64,000 bases of DNA from Syntrophaceticus sp050949745 (lineage in GTDB: Bacteria; Bacillota; DSM-12270; Thermacetogeniales; Thermacetogeniaceae), in the NCBI GenBank assembly GCA_050949745.1, contig JBMNGF010000012.1, positions 94,707 through 158,706 on the forward strand, in the 5' to 3' direction. The number at the start of each line of letters is the position of its first letter. The stretch's first letter is position 1. This document shows positions 8,925 through 16,319 of the stretch, piece after piece. Under the pieces are notes generated by a model. It did not search any database and was not told the DNA's origin. It saw only the letters and a list, made by a program, of their open reading frames with translations. Made by a program: the position numbers and the translations under genes.

Positions 8925-9334
8925 AGATAGCTCTTAGCTGTCCTAATCCTTGGCCGACTTTTTCTAAAGAACAACATCTCTGGCCAAGGTGATGATCGCT
9001 TCTGCCAGGGGGATTGCAACAAAAAGAACAAACATTAGCATCTGATCGTAAACACTCTTTGATTAACTGCAGTATGCTGACAAAAACTATTTATTAGTGT
9101 TTATTGCTTGAAGAAGTAGAAGAGTTTCGTGCTTTACATCTTCATGGATAATAGATTGTAATTGGTAAAATGATATACTTTTATTGAAAAACTTTAAAAA
9201 TACAGAAGGATTTTCAGAAAGACTGTTGAAAATATCTTAATAATACGAGTAATATTTTTGTGAAATACATTATGGTTTTTACATTTGATGGCAGGTCATG
9301 GAGATTGTTATCATGTTGAAAGGAGGAAGGTAAT
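8925..9334 (+). promoter_or_regulatory. Intergenic region before trxB with hairpin and candidate sigma-A promoter
   Basis: An 8-bp perfect inverted repeat CCTTGGCC (8948-8955) / GGCCAAGG (8982-8989) lies just after gntR, with no T run on the plus strand. The following DNA is AT-rich and contains a candidate promoter TTGAAA (9226-9231) - 18 nt - TAATAT (9250-9255), about 80 nt before trxB. No ORF of interest is present. Confidence 0.35.
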
Positions 9335-10558
9335 TTGTCCGAAGTTTATGATGTGATTGTAGTCGGTGGAGGGCCTGCAGGGCTGTCAGCTGGCATCTAT
9401 GGTTCAAGATCTCGCTTAAAAACTGTCATTCTACAGAAGGGAACACCAGGTGGCCAGGCAGCAACAACTGAGGAATTAGAGAATTATCCAGGTTTTCCTA
9501 GAGGAACAACTGGTCCTGGTCTGACTCAGGCTATGGCTGAGCACGCCCGGAGTTTTGGTACAGAGATACTCAATGAAGAGGTAGTTGAACTGGAGCTGGA
9601 GGGGAGTACTAAGATTGCTCGTACAAGGAGCGGCAAGGAGTATACCGCTAAAATTATGATCCTGGCCTCCGGAGCTGCTCCTCGAACATTGGATGTGAAA
9701 GGTGAAAAGGAGCTGCGGGGAAAGGGCGTTTCCTACTGTGCTACCTGTGATGCAGACTTTTTCGAAGAACTCGATGTGGTAGTGGTGGGCAATGGCGATG
9801 CTGCTATTGAAGAGGCTATGTACCTAACGAAGTTTGCGGAAACCGTGACGATTATCGTTATCCATGATGAAGGAATCCTGGACTGTAATAAGGTCAGTGC
9901 AGAAAAAGCATTTGCCAACCCCAAGATAAAATGGGTTTGGAGCTCTGTTTTGGAGGAGATTAAAGGGGACGGAATCGTGGAGAGTGTTGTCCTCAAGAAC
10001 ATCAAAACAGGTGAGCTTACTGAAATGGAAACAAATGGGGTTTTCTTTTTTGTAGGTACTGTACCTGAAACAGAACTGCTCAAGGGAAAGGTAGACCTGA
10101 CTGAACAGGGTTATATCATCACCAATGACCTTATGGAGACATCTGTTCCAGGAGTATATGCAGCAGGGGATGTCAGGGATAAGTACCTGAGACAGGTGGT
10201 TACCGCTGCTAGTGATGGGGCGATTGCGGCTGTCGCTGCAGAAAAGTATTTGGCTGAAGAAGAAGGTTTTCAAGAGCAGGTTTTAAATTCAGAAAAACCG
10301 GTGATGGTTGCTTTTTGGGCTCCTCAGGCTGAGGAAAGTATTGCTGTCATATCAGAGCTGGAGAAACTCGCTGATGAACGAGAAGATGTCAATCTGGTGA
10401 AGATCGATACATATCGTAACCAAAGGACTGCCAAGAGATATGGTGTGGAAGAGATACCGAGTGTTTTGTTCTTTAATAAAGGGAAAGTTGTAGCGAGTAT
10501 ATCTGGCCGTTTCAGTCGGGAAGATGTGATGAAGCGGCTCGATTTTGTAAATAAATAA
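9335..10558 (+). CDS. trxB: Thioredoxin reductase-like protein with C-terminal thioredoxin-fold domain
   Basis: FAD/NAD(P)-binding reductase that should pass electrons from NAD(P)H to thioredoxin for glycine reductase. FAD motif GGGPAGLSAG at 11-20, redox disulfide CATC at 135-138, second dinucleotide-binding motif VVGNGDAA near 150, and FAD C-motif VYAAGDVRDKYLRQV. The usual ~310-residue enzyme is followed by about 85 extra residues with thioredoxin-fold features (VMVAFWAP..., GVEEIPSVLFFNKGKVV, the cis-Pro loop), in which the CxxC position reads WAPQAEE, so both cysteines are missing. TTG start with AAAGGAGG upstream. It is followed 24 nt later by trxA, as in other grd clusters. Confidence 0.92.
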   Translation: MSEVYDVIVVGGGPAGLSAGIYGSRSRLKTVILQKGTPGGQAATTEELENYPGFPRGTTGPGLTQAMAEHARSFGTEILNEEVVELELEGSTKIARTRSGKEYTAKIMILASGAAPRTLDVKGEKELRGKGVSYCATCDADFFEELDVVVVGNGDAAIEEAMYLTKFAETVTIIVIHDEGILDCNKVSAEKAFANPKIKWVWSSVLEEIKGDGIVESVVLKNIKTGELTEMETNGVFFFVGTVPETELLKGKVDLTEQGYIITNDLMETSVPGVYAAGDVRDKYLRQVVTAASDGAIAAVAAEKYLAEEEGFQEQVLNSEKPVMVAFWAPQAEESIAVISELEKLADEREDVNLVKIDTYRNQRTAKRYGVEEIPSVLFFNKGKVVASISGRFSREDVMKRLDFVNK

Positions 10559-10582
10559 GCAAAAGCTGAGGAGGTGAACATA

Positions 10583-10897
10583 ATGCTGGAAGTGGATAAG
10601 AAAAATTTTGAAGAAGAGGTTCTGCAAGCTGAAGGTTTAGTTGTGGTAGACTTCTGGAGCCCTAAATGTGAGCCCTGTAAGGCGTTGATGCCTCATGTAG
10701 CAGAGTTGGCTGAAAAGTATCAGGGAAAGGCCAAGTTTTGTAAACTGGATACCGCATCCAATAGGAGACTGTCGATTAGCCAGAAGGTAATGGGGCTTCC
10801 GACAATTGCCTTTTACAAAAATGGAGAAAAGATTGATGAATTGACCAAAGAAATAGCTATTGAAGATGTGGAAGCCAAACTTAATGAATTACTTTAA
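10583..10897 (+). CDS. trxA: Thioredoxin, grd-associated, with atypical active site
   Basis: 104-residue thioredoxin; it should reduce the selenoprotein/protein-C machinery of glycine reductase with electrons from the neighbouring reductase. The active site reads FWSPKCEPCK instead of WCGPC: both cysteines are kept but the tryptophan is displaced and the dipeptide is EP. Atypical CxxC thioredoxins are known from grd clusters of amino-acid-fermenting Clostridia. The cis-proline loop GLPTIAFYKNG is intact. ATG 10583 chosen (AGGAGGTG just upstream); the GTG at 10574 lies inside that ribosome site. A sigma-54-like element for grdA starts 40 nt after the stop. Confidence 0.93.
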   Translation: MLEVDKKNFEEEVLQAEGLVVVDFWSPKCEPCKALMPHVAELAEKYQGKAKFCKLDTASNRRLSISQKVMGLPTIAFYKNGEKIDELTKEIAIEDVEAKLNELL

Positions 10898-10936
10898 TGT
10901 TACACTGACACATCATACTGGACACCTGCCAAAGTA

Positions 10937-10952
10937 TGGCACAGATTTTGCA
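10937..10952 (+). promoter_or_regulatory. Sigma-54 (-24/-12) promoter candidate upstream of grdA
   Basis: TGGCACAGATTTTGCA fits the RpoN consensus TGGCAC-N5-TTGCA, with the invariant GG (10938-10939) and GC (10950-10951) separated by exactly 10 nt. Predicted start about 10963, some 90 nt before the grdA ATG. No enhancer-binding regulator gene is visible in the window. Confidence 0.6.
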
Positions 10953-11053
10953 ATGTAAGTTATATAGGGTGTGCTGCTCTAATGCATAAATACTGGATAT
11001 TTCAGAAGGCACTAACACAGAATAACTATATTAAATGAAAGGAGATATGCCAG

Positions 11054-11497
11054 ATGCTAGAGGATAAAAAAGTCGCTATCCTTGGTGACCGGGATGGTAT
11101 TCCTGGACCTGCCATTGAAGAGTGCCTCAAAGCTGCTGGTGCGGAGATAGTATTCTCGACAACAGAGTGCTTTGTCTGAACCGCGGCTGGAGCGATGGAT
11201 CTGGAAAACCAGGCACGGATCAAGGATCTTTATGACAAGTACGGCAAAGATGATTTAATCATTGTTCTCGGTGGAGCAGAAGCAGAGGCTTCTGGATTGG
11301 CTGCCGAGACTGTGGCAACAGGTGATCCGACCTATGCAGGTCCATTATCCGGAGTCTCGTTGGGACTCAAGGCCTATCATATCTTTGAACTTAAAGAGGA
11401 AATTCCTGCTGAAGTTTATGAAGAGCAGATCAGTATGATGGAAATGGTGCTAGATGTTGATGAAGTAATTGAGGAAGTTAGGACCTATCGTAAATAA
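11054..11497 (+). CDS. grdA: Glycine reductase complex selenoprotein A (UGA = selenocysteine at codon 42)
   Basis: Selenoprotein A carries the carboxymethyl group from protein B to protein C in glycine, sarcosine and betaine reductases. Reading from ATG 11054 (GAAAGGAG 10-16 nt upstream), codon 42 is TGA (11177-11179) in the family's invariant context TTECFV-U-TAAGAMDLENQ. Decoding it as Sec gives a 147-residue protein, the normal GrdA length, ending EEVRTYRK. ORF callers that treat TGA as stop will split it and start near 11195. The glycine-rich N-terminus (VAILGDRDGIPGPAIEECL) is also typical. It lies between trxA and grdC. Confidence 0.97.
11180..11222 (+). promoter_or_regulatory. Expected bacterial SECIS element of grdA
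   Basis: Bacterial SelB needs a hairpin immediately 3' of the Sec UGA. Downstream of 11177-11179 the CTGG near 11186 can pair with CCAG near 11210 around a GGATCTGG-containing loop. The position is dictated by known biology; the exact fold was not computed. Confidence 0.4.
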
Positions 11498-11516
11498 TTT
11501 ATAACAGCAGAATACT

Positions 11517-11569
11517 GCAAAGGGTAATGGGTATAATTACCCTATCCCCCCTTACCCATTACCCTTTGC
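11517..11569 (+). repeat. 17-bp perfect inverted repeat between grdA and grdC
   Basis: GCAAAGGGTAATGGGTA (11517-11533) is followed after 19 nt by its exact reverse complement (11553-11569). No T run follows, so it is not a standard terminator. It may act as an mRNA-stabilising or processing hairpin that favours grdA accumulation, or it may be a REP-type repeat. Confidence 0.6.
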
Positions 11570-11598
11570 GACTATTATAGGTAGGAGGTGAATCACTG

Positions 11599-13134
11599 AT
11601 GAATTTCCCAGTTATCAAAGGAGCGGCTTATGCCTTAATTCAGGTCAGCGATCTGCTCCTTCATCAGGGCACAACACAAACAACTGAACGCCGCGTTAAC
11701 GCCCAATCAGAACACTTGCAGAAATTGCCGGAACACTTGAGAAGCTTTGAAGATGCTGTCAGCTATCCACCCAATCAGGCCTATATCGGCAACATGCTGC
11801 CAGATGATCTACAACAAATACCCCGTCCCTGGTTTGAGAATCCTGTAGCAAACGCAAGCCGTCAGGGCAGGTTTGGCGAAATCATGCCAGAGGATGAGTT
11901 TTACGGGTTGATGAAGATTGTGGACAGCTTTGAACTGGTGATCTTGGAAGGGACCTTTCAGACAACTGTTAAAGAAAAGCTGCTGAAACACCCGGTGCTT
12001 AAATGTATCAAAGAAATCAGTAAACTGGATGATGAACCAGGTAGTCCTGAGAATATCGAAGAACTAGTTGCTGAGCAAGCTGCCCAACCCCTCTATTTTG
12101 AGGGTAAACTGGTCGGTTGTGTGAAAAAAGCTCATCAATTCGATGAGGCTTTATCCTCAGAAGTTATGCTGGGTAATCTAGCCAACAAAGCATCATCTGT
12201 CCTTACTGTAAAACTATTGCTGGATAGAACAGATCTGAATCCTAAAGATGTGGGGTATATCGTTGAGTGTTCTGAAGAGGCATGTGGTGATATGAATCAA
12301 CGGGGTGGCGGTAATTTCGCCAAGGCTATTGGCGAGCTCTGCGGCTTTGTTAATGCCACAGGTTCAGATACCCGCAGCTTTTGTGCAGGCCCATCCCATG
12401 CTCTTGTAGAAGGGGCAGCTCTTGTGCAGTCGGGAATCTACAGTGATGTGGTTGTAGTTGGAGGTGGTTGTACAGCTAAGTTGGGCATGAACTCCAAGGA
12501 TCATGTGAAAAAGGGGTTACCTGCGCTTGAAGATATGCTGGGCGCCTTTGCAGTTCATATTTCAGAGAATGATGGAAAAAGTCCTGTGATCAGGACAGAT
12601 GCTATCGGACGTCACACCATTGGTTCAGGGGCCTCTCCTCAGGCAGTAATGACTGCCATTGTCACCGATCCTCTGGATAGGATCGGCTATAAGATCACAG
12701 ATATCGACCGCTATGCGGCTGAGATGCAGAACCCTGAGATTACAGAGCCTGCCGGAGCGGGCAATGTGCCCCTGTCCAATTATAAAATGATCAGTGCACT
12801 GGGTGTGAAAAGAAAGGAAATCGACAGGAAGGAGCTTATGCAGGCTGTCGACAGCTTTGGTATGCCTGGCTATGCACCGACACAGGGACATATTCCCTCA
12901 GGGGTGCCCTTTATCGGACATGCCTACGACCTGATCATGGAAGGCAAAATCGATAGGGCTATGATTATCGGTAAAGGCAGCCTTTTCCTGGGTAGATTGA
13001 CCAATCTGTTTGATGGTGTATCCATGATCATAGAGAAGAACAGTGGCAAGGTTGATAAAGGCTTTGATCAGGAAGGGGTACGCAAGGTGATCGCTGAGGC
13101 AATGCGCGAAATTGCCAAAACCCTTAAGGAATAA
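11599..13134 (+). CDS. grdC: Glycine reductase complex protein C, beta subunit
   Basis: GrdC (511 residues) is the ketoacyl-synthase/thiolase-like half of protein C, which with GrdD receives the carboxymethyl group from GrdA-Sec and releases acetyl phosphate. The N-terminus VIKGAAYALIQVSDLLLHQGTTQTTER and the interior ECSEEACGDMNQRGGGNFAK, TGSDTRSFCAGPSHALVEGAALVQSG and VVGGGCTAKLGMNSKDHV are characteristic of the family. ATG 11599 sits 8-9 nt after AGGAGGTG. It is followed by grdD after a 160-nt spacer filled by a REP-type element. Confidence 0.96.
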   Translation: MNFPVIKGAAYALIQVSDLLLHQGTTQTTERRVNAQSEHLQKLPEHLRSFEDAVSYPPNQAYIGNMLPDDLQQIPRPWFENPVANASRQGRFGEIMPEDEFYGLMKIVDSFELVILEGTFQTTVKEKLLKHPVLKCIKEISKLDDEPGSPENIEELVAEQAAQPLYFEGKLVGCVKKAHQFDEALSSEVMLGNLANKASSVLTVKLLLDRTDLNPKDVGYIVECSEEACGDMNQRGGGNFAKAIGELCGFVNATGSDTRSFCAGPSHALVEGAALVQSGIYSDVVVVGGGCTAKLGMNSKDHVKKGLPALEDMLGAFAVHISENDGKSPVIRTDAIGRHTIGSGASPQAVMTAIVTDPLDRIGYKITDIDRYAAEMQNPEITEPAGAGNVPLSNYKMISALGVKRKEIDRKELMQAVDSFGMPGYAPTQGHIPSGVPFIGHAYDLIMEGKIDRAMIIGKGSLFLGRLTNLFDGVSMIIEKNSGKVDKGFDQEGVRKVIAEAMREIAKTLKE

Positions 13135-13141
13135 GAGGTCA

Positions 13142-13278
13142 GGGGACGGTTCTCAATCTGCTGATACAAAAAGGGAACCGAAACTCCAGTAAAGCTAGAG
13201 CGCTTTTAGGGAAGGAATTGGTGCCCATGACAGTAAAAAAAATCGGACCAATCACGAGAACCGTCCCCGTGATTGGTC
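13142..13278 (+). repeat. REP/MITE-like element between grdC and grdD
   Basis: GGGGACGGTTCTC (13142-13154) and its exact reverse complement GAGAACCGTCCCC (13256-13268) face each other across about 100 nt. The right copy forms the loop of a perfect 10-bp stem GACCAATCAC (13246-13255) / GTGATTGGTC (13269-13278). The element ends 3 nt before the grdD ribosome-binding site and so replaces the normal short spacer of the operon. Confidence 0.65.
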
Positions 13279-13296
13279 AGGAAGGAGGGTGAGATA

Positions 13297-14457
13297 GTGG
13301 ATGACAAGATGATCAGTGCAACAATTGCTGAAGTATTCGAAGAAATTGCTGATGCTTTAGAGACCGGTTCATATGGCAAAAAGGTCAGGGTTGGCCTCAC
13401 CATTCTGGGGAGTGAGCATGGTGTAGATGAGTTGGTAGCTGCAGCTGAGCTAGCCATGAGACAGAGCGGTGATCTGGAGGTTGTGCTAATCGGTCAAGGG
13501 GTTGAGAGTGATTTGGAACTGCTAGAAGTGGCAGATGAACAAGAGGCTCATGCCAAAATGGATCAACTGCTGCTTAGCGGCGAGTTGGATGCGGCGGTAA
13601 CTATGCACTACTCCTTTCCTATCGGGGTATCTACAGTGGGAATGGTGGTCACTCCGTCAAAAGGGAAGGAGATGCTGTTAGCTACTACTACAGGCACCTC
13701 TGCCACAGAAAGGGTAACAGCTATGTTAAAAAATGCCATATACGGGATCGCTACAGCCAAAGCATGCGGCAGACCGAATCCTACTATAGGCATTTTAAAT
13801 ATAGATGGAGCCAGACAGGTAGAAAGGGGATTGCGGAAACTACAGGAAGGCGGATATCCTCTCTGTTTTGCTGAATCTGCCAGAAGTGACGGTGGGGCGG
13901 TGATGAGAGGAAACGACCTGTTAATGGGAGTTCCTGATGTGATGGTTACCGACAGTCTGACAGGCAATGTGCTGATGAAGATGTTTTCCGCCTACAACAG
14001 CGGCGGATCTTATGAAACCCTGGGCTTCGGTTATGGCCCCGGAGTAGGGGAGGACTATGACCGTATCATCTGCATTATCTCCAGGGCATCAGGTGCCCCG
14101 GTCATAGCCGGAGCGATTCGTTTTGCTGCTCAATGTGCTAAAGGTAAGCTTTTGGATAAAGCCAGAGAGGAATTCAGTGTGGCTAAAAAGGCTGGTTGGC
14201 AAGAATTAATGGATTCACTGGCAGCAGCGGCCGTTCCTAAAGAATCTGCTGAAACCGTAACCCCTCCGCCGAAAAAGACGGTCACTGAGGAAATTCCGGG
14301 AATTGATGTGATGGAACTGGAAGATGCGGTGCATGTCTTATGGAAAGAAAATATCTATGCGGAGAGTGGCATGGGCTGCACAGGTCCCATCATTATGATC
14401 GCCCCGGATGATAAAGAGACTGCAGTCAAAATCTTGCAGGAGAGCGGATACCTGTAA
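13297..14457 (+). CDS. grdD: Glycine reductase complex protein C, alpha subunit (acetyl phosphate-forming)
   Basis: 386-residue protein related to phosphate acetyl/butyryltransferases and PlsX (VRVGLTILGSEHGVDELVAAAE; LLGVPDVMVTDSLTGNVLMKMFSA-type core; GYGPGVGEDYDRIICIISRASG). In the studied Eubacterium acidaminophilum enzyme a C-terminal cysteine (Cys359) catalyses the last thiol-ester step to acetyl phosphate; here the equivalent is Cys361 in ESGMGCTGP. The frame is open from 13273, but GTG 13297, 8 nt after AAGGAGG, is the best start. Stop at 14457 is followed within 4 nt by a GGTTAGTGG-type repeat. Confidence 0.96.
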   Translation: MDDKMISATIAEVFEEIADALETGSYGKKVRVGLTILGSEHGVDELVAAAELAMRQSGDLEVVLIGQGVESDLELLEVADEQEAHAKMDQLLLSGELDAAVTMHYSFPIGVSTVGMVVTPSKGKEMLLATTTGTSATERVTAMLKNAIYGIATAKACGRPNPTIGILNIDGARQVERGLRKLQEGGYPLCFAESARSDGGAVMRGNDLLMGVPDVMVTDSLTGNVLMKMFSAYNSGGSYETLGFGYGPGVGEDYDRIICIISRASGAPVIAGAIRFAAQCAKGKLLDKAREEFSVAKKAGWQELMDSLAAAAVPKESAETVTPPPKKTVTEEIPGIDVMELEDAVHVLWKENIYAESGMGCTGPIIMIAPDDKETAVKILQESGYL

Positions 14458-14458
14458 G

Positions 14459-14493
14459 AGTGGTGGTTAGTGGTTGGTCGTTAGTCGTTAGTC
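14459..14493 (+). repeat. Dispersed GGTTAGTGGTTGG-type repeat after grdD
   Basis: Units of GGTTAGTGG, TTGGTCG and TTAGTCG begin directly after the grdD stop and run into a second simple repeat (CAGACTTCTGACTTCCGG, about 14506-14536) that leads up to the grdX ribosome site. The same two repeats are paired at 7562-7660. Confidence 0.65.
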
Positions 14494-14559
14494 ATTTCTT
14501 ACTTTCAGACTTCTGACTTCCGGCTTCAGACTTCTGTTTTCCCGGGAGGGTGAGTTGCC

Positions 14560-14931
14560 TTGAGGAAAAAGATCGTTACAAATAACCCTTTGGTACAGAA
14601 TAAATACACCGATAATGTGCTGTATATCGATGGAAATGTTGAGCAGACCTTGATCAAAGTAAGAGATATGGTTTATGAAGGGTATGAATTGATAAGCCAT
14701 CCTCTGCCGGCTAGCTTGAGGATGCTCTTTTCCCCTTACCGCTCTATTGTTATTGGGAAAAAGCAGAAGAAGGTTGATTTCATGCAGGCAGAGATCGCAG
14801 AAGAGAGTATTCACAAGTACAACACGCATATGAACAGCAGGCAAAAGGATGAGGTGAATAGTGAAGGCTATCAGATGGTTGACCTCATTCTCCTAGAATC
14901 CGCTCTTAATGACGAGCAGGGTAGATGGTAG
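14560..14931 (+). CDS. grdX: GrdX family protein
   Basis: 123-residue cytoplasmic protein of the GrdX family, a small protein of unknown biochemical role found in glycine/sarcosine/betaine reductase operons. Visible family features are the N-terminal TNNPLV and the central EGYELISHPLPASLRML followed by SPYRSIVIG. TTG start behind CGGGAGGGTG. It is placed here between grdD and grdE rather than at the head of the cluster, where it often occurs. Assigned on context plus motif; no catalytic residues can be proposed. Confidence 0.85.
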   Translation: MRKKIVTNNPLVQNKYTDNVLYIDGNVEQTLIKVRDMVYEGYELISHPLPASLRMLFSPYRSIVIGKKQKKVDFMQAEIAEESIHKYNTHMNSRQKDEVNSEGYQMVDLILLESALNDEQGRW

Positions 14932-15002
14932 TATGCAACAGGAACTGTCCCCAATGCATTTAAAAGGGGAGACTCAGAAAAATCATCAGGGGGTGAGTTG
15001 TT

Positions 15003-16294
15003 TTGAAACTCGAGATCGGGAGAATCAATATCAAAGATGTTCAGTTCGGTGATCAAACATTTGTAAAAGATGGCATATTAACAATTGATAAGGCAGGCTT
15101 GGTAGCCACCCTGAAGGAAGATGAAAGGATCAAGGATGTGGAGATCGATCTTGCCAAACCAGGAGAAAAGGTAAGGCTTATACCGGTTAAAGATGTTATT
15201 GAACCGAGAGTAAAGGTTGAGGGAACAGGGGCAGGATTTCCCGGTGTTACTTCTAAAACCACTCAGTGTGGCCAGGGAAGGACAAATGTTCTATACGGAG
15301 CAGCTGTTGTCACAGTAGGAGATATTGTCGGCTTCCAGGAGGGAGTTATCGACATGTGGGGGGAAGGTGCCAAATGGACACCCTTCTCTAAAACACTAAA
15401 TGTGACCGTGGACATTAAGGTTGTAGAGGGCCTAGATACCCATGCACATGAGGAAACAGTCAGAGTGGCGGGCTCTGAGAGCTGCCGAATTCATCGGACA
15501 GGCCGGCAAAGAGATAGAACCTGATGAGGTATTGACCTATGAGATGGGTGGGATCTTTGAGGAGACAGAAAAATACCCTGATCTTCCCAAAGTTCTGTAT
15601 GTGGAAATGATGATCACCCAGGGGCTCTTACATGATACTTATATTTACGGTGTCAATGCCCAGTACATACTTCCTTCAATATTACATCGCCAATGAAGAG
15701 CTGGACAACGCTGTGATCAGCGGCAACTGTGTGGCTGCCTGTGACAAGATCACTACATATCAGCACCAGAACAACAGCGTCATCCTTGACCTTTACGCCC
15801 AGCACGGCAAAGAGATTAATTTCATGGGTGTGATCATGGTCCCTGAGCACACAACACTTTCAGGCAAACTGCGTGCATCTGACTATACAGTGAAGTTGGC
15901 GAAGATGCTGGGTGCAGATGGTGTTGTTGTCTCTGAAGAGGGATATGGAAACCCGGATTCCGACCTGTTGATGATCTGCAAGAAGTGTGAGGACGGCCGG
16001 TATCAAAACTGCCTTGATCACTGACGAATGTGCAGGCAGGGATGGCATGTCTCAACCACTGGCTGACACAGCGTCTGAGGCAGTAGCTGTGAGCATCCAC
16101 CGGTAATGTGAGCCATGTTGTCACACTGCCTCCTGCCGATAGAGGTGATCGGCAATCCGGAGGCTATCTCTGTACTGGCAGGTGGCTGGGATGGCGCCCT
16201 GCTGGAAGATGGCACACTGATGTGTGAGCTGAACGCGGTGATCGGTGCCACCTCTGAGATCGGGTACCATAACGTTACCTGCAGGTTATACTAA
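15003..16294 (+). pseudogene. grdE: Glycine reductase protein B, proprotein GrdE, interrupted by five apparent +1 frameshifts
   Basis: GrdE is the precursor of the 47-kDa-type subunits of the substrate-binding protein B; it is cleaved before a Cys that becomes the pyruvoyl cofactor. From TTG 15003 (AGGGGGTG upstream) a full GrdE can be read if one base is removed near each of 15477, 15693, 15998, 16102 and 16143. The pieces join as HEETVRVAG|LRAAEFIGQAG; SILH|PNEELDNAVISGNCVAAC (cleavage site GNC); CEDG|GIKTALITDEC; VAVS|STGNVSHVV; PPADR|VIGNPEAISVLAGGWDG, ending NVTCRLY at 16294. Every fragment is well conserved and stop-free, which argues for sequencing error rather than decay. Confidence 0.85.
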
Positions 16295-16319
16295 GTTCTG
16301 TGCGAAAGGAGGATGTGAC

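Noticed and set aside
10923..11293. CRISPR array or spacer-like repeats
   Set aside because: No regularly spaced direct repeats with unique spacers were found here or elsewhere in the window; the repeats seen are simple or palindromic.
15003..16294. Programmed ribosomal frameshifting as an explanation for grdE
   Set aside because: Five shift sites share no slippery motif, no common downstream structure is visible, and other genes in the window are intact; sequencing error is simpler.
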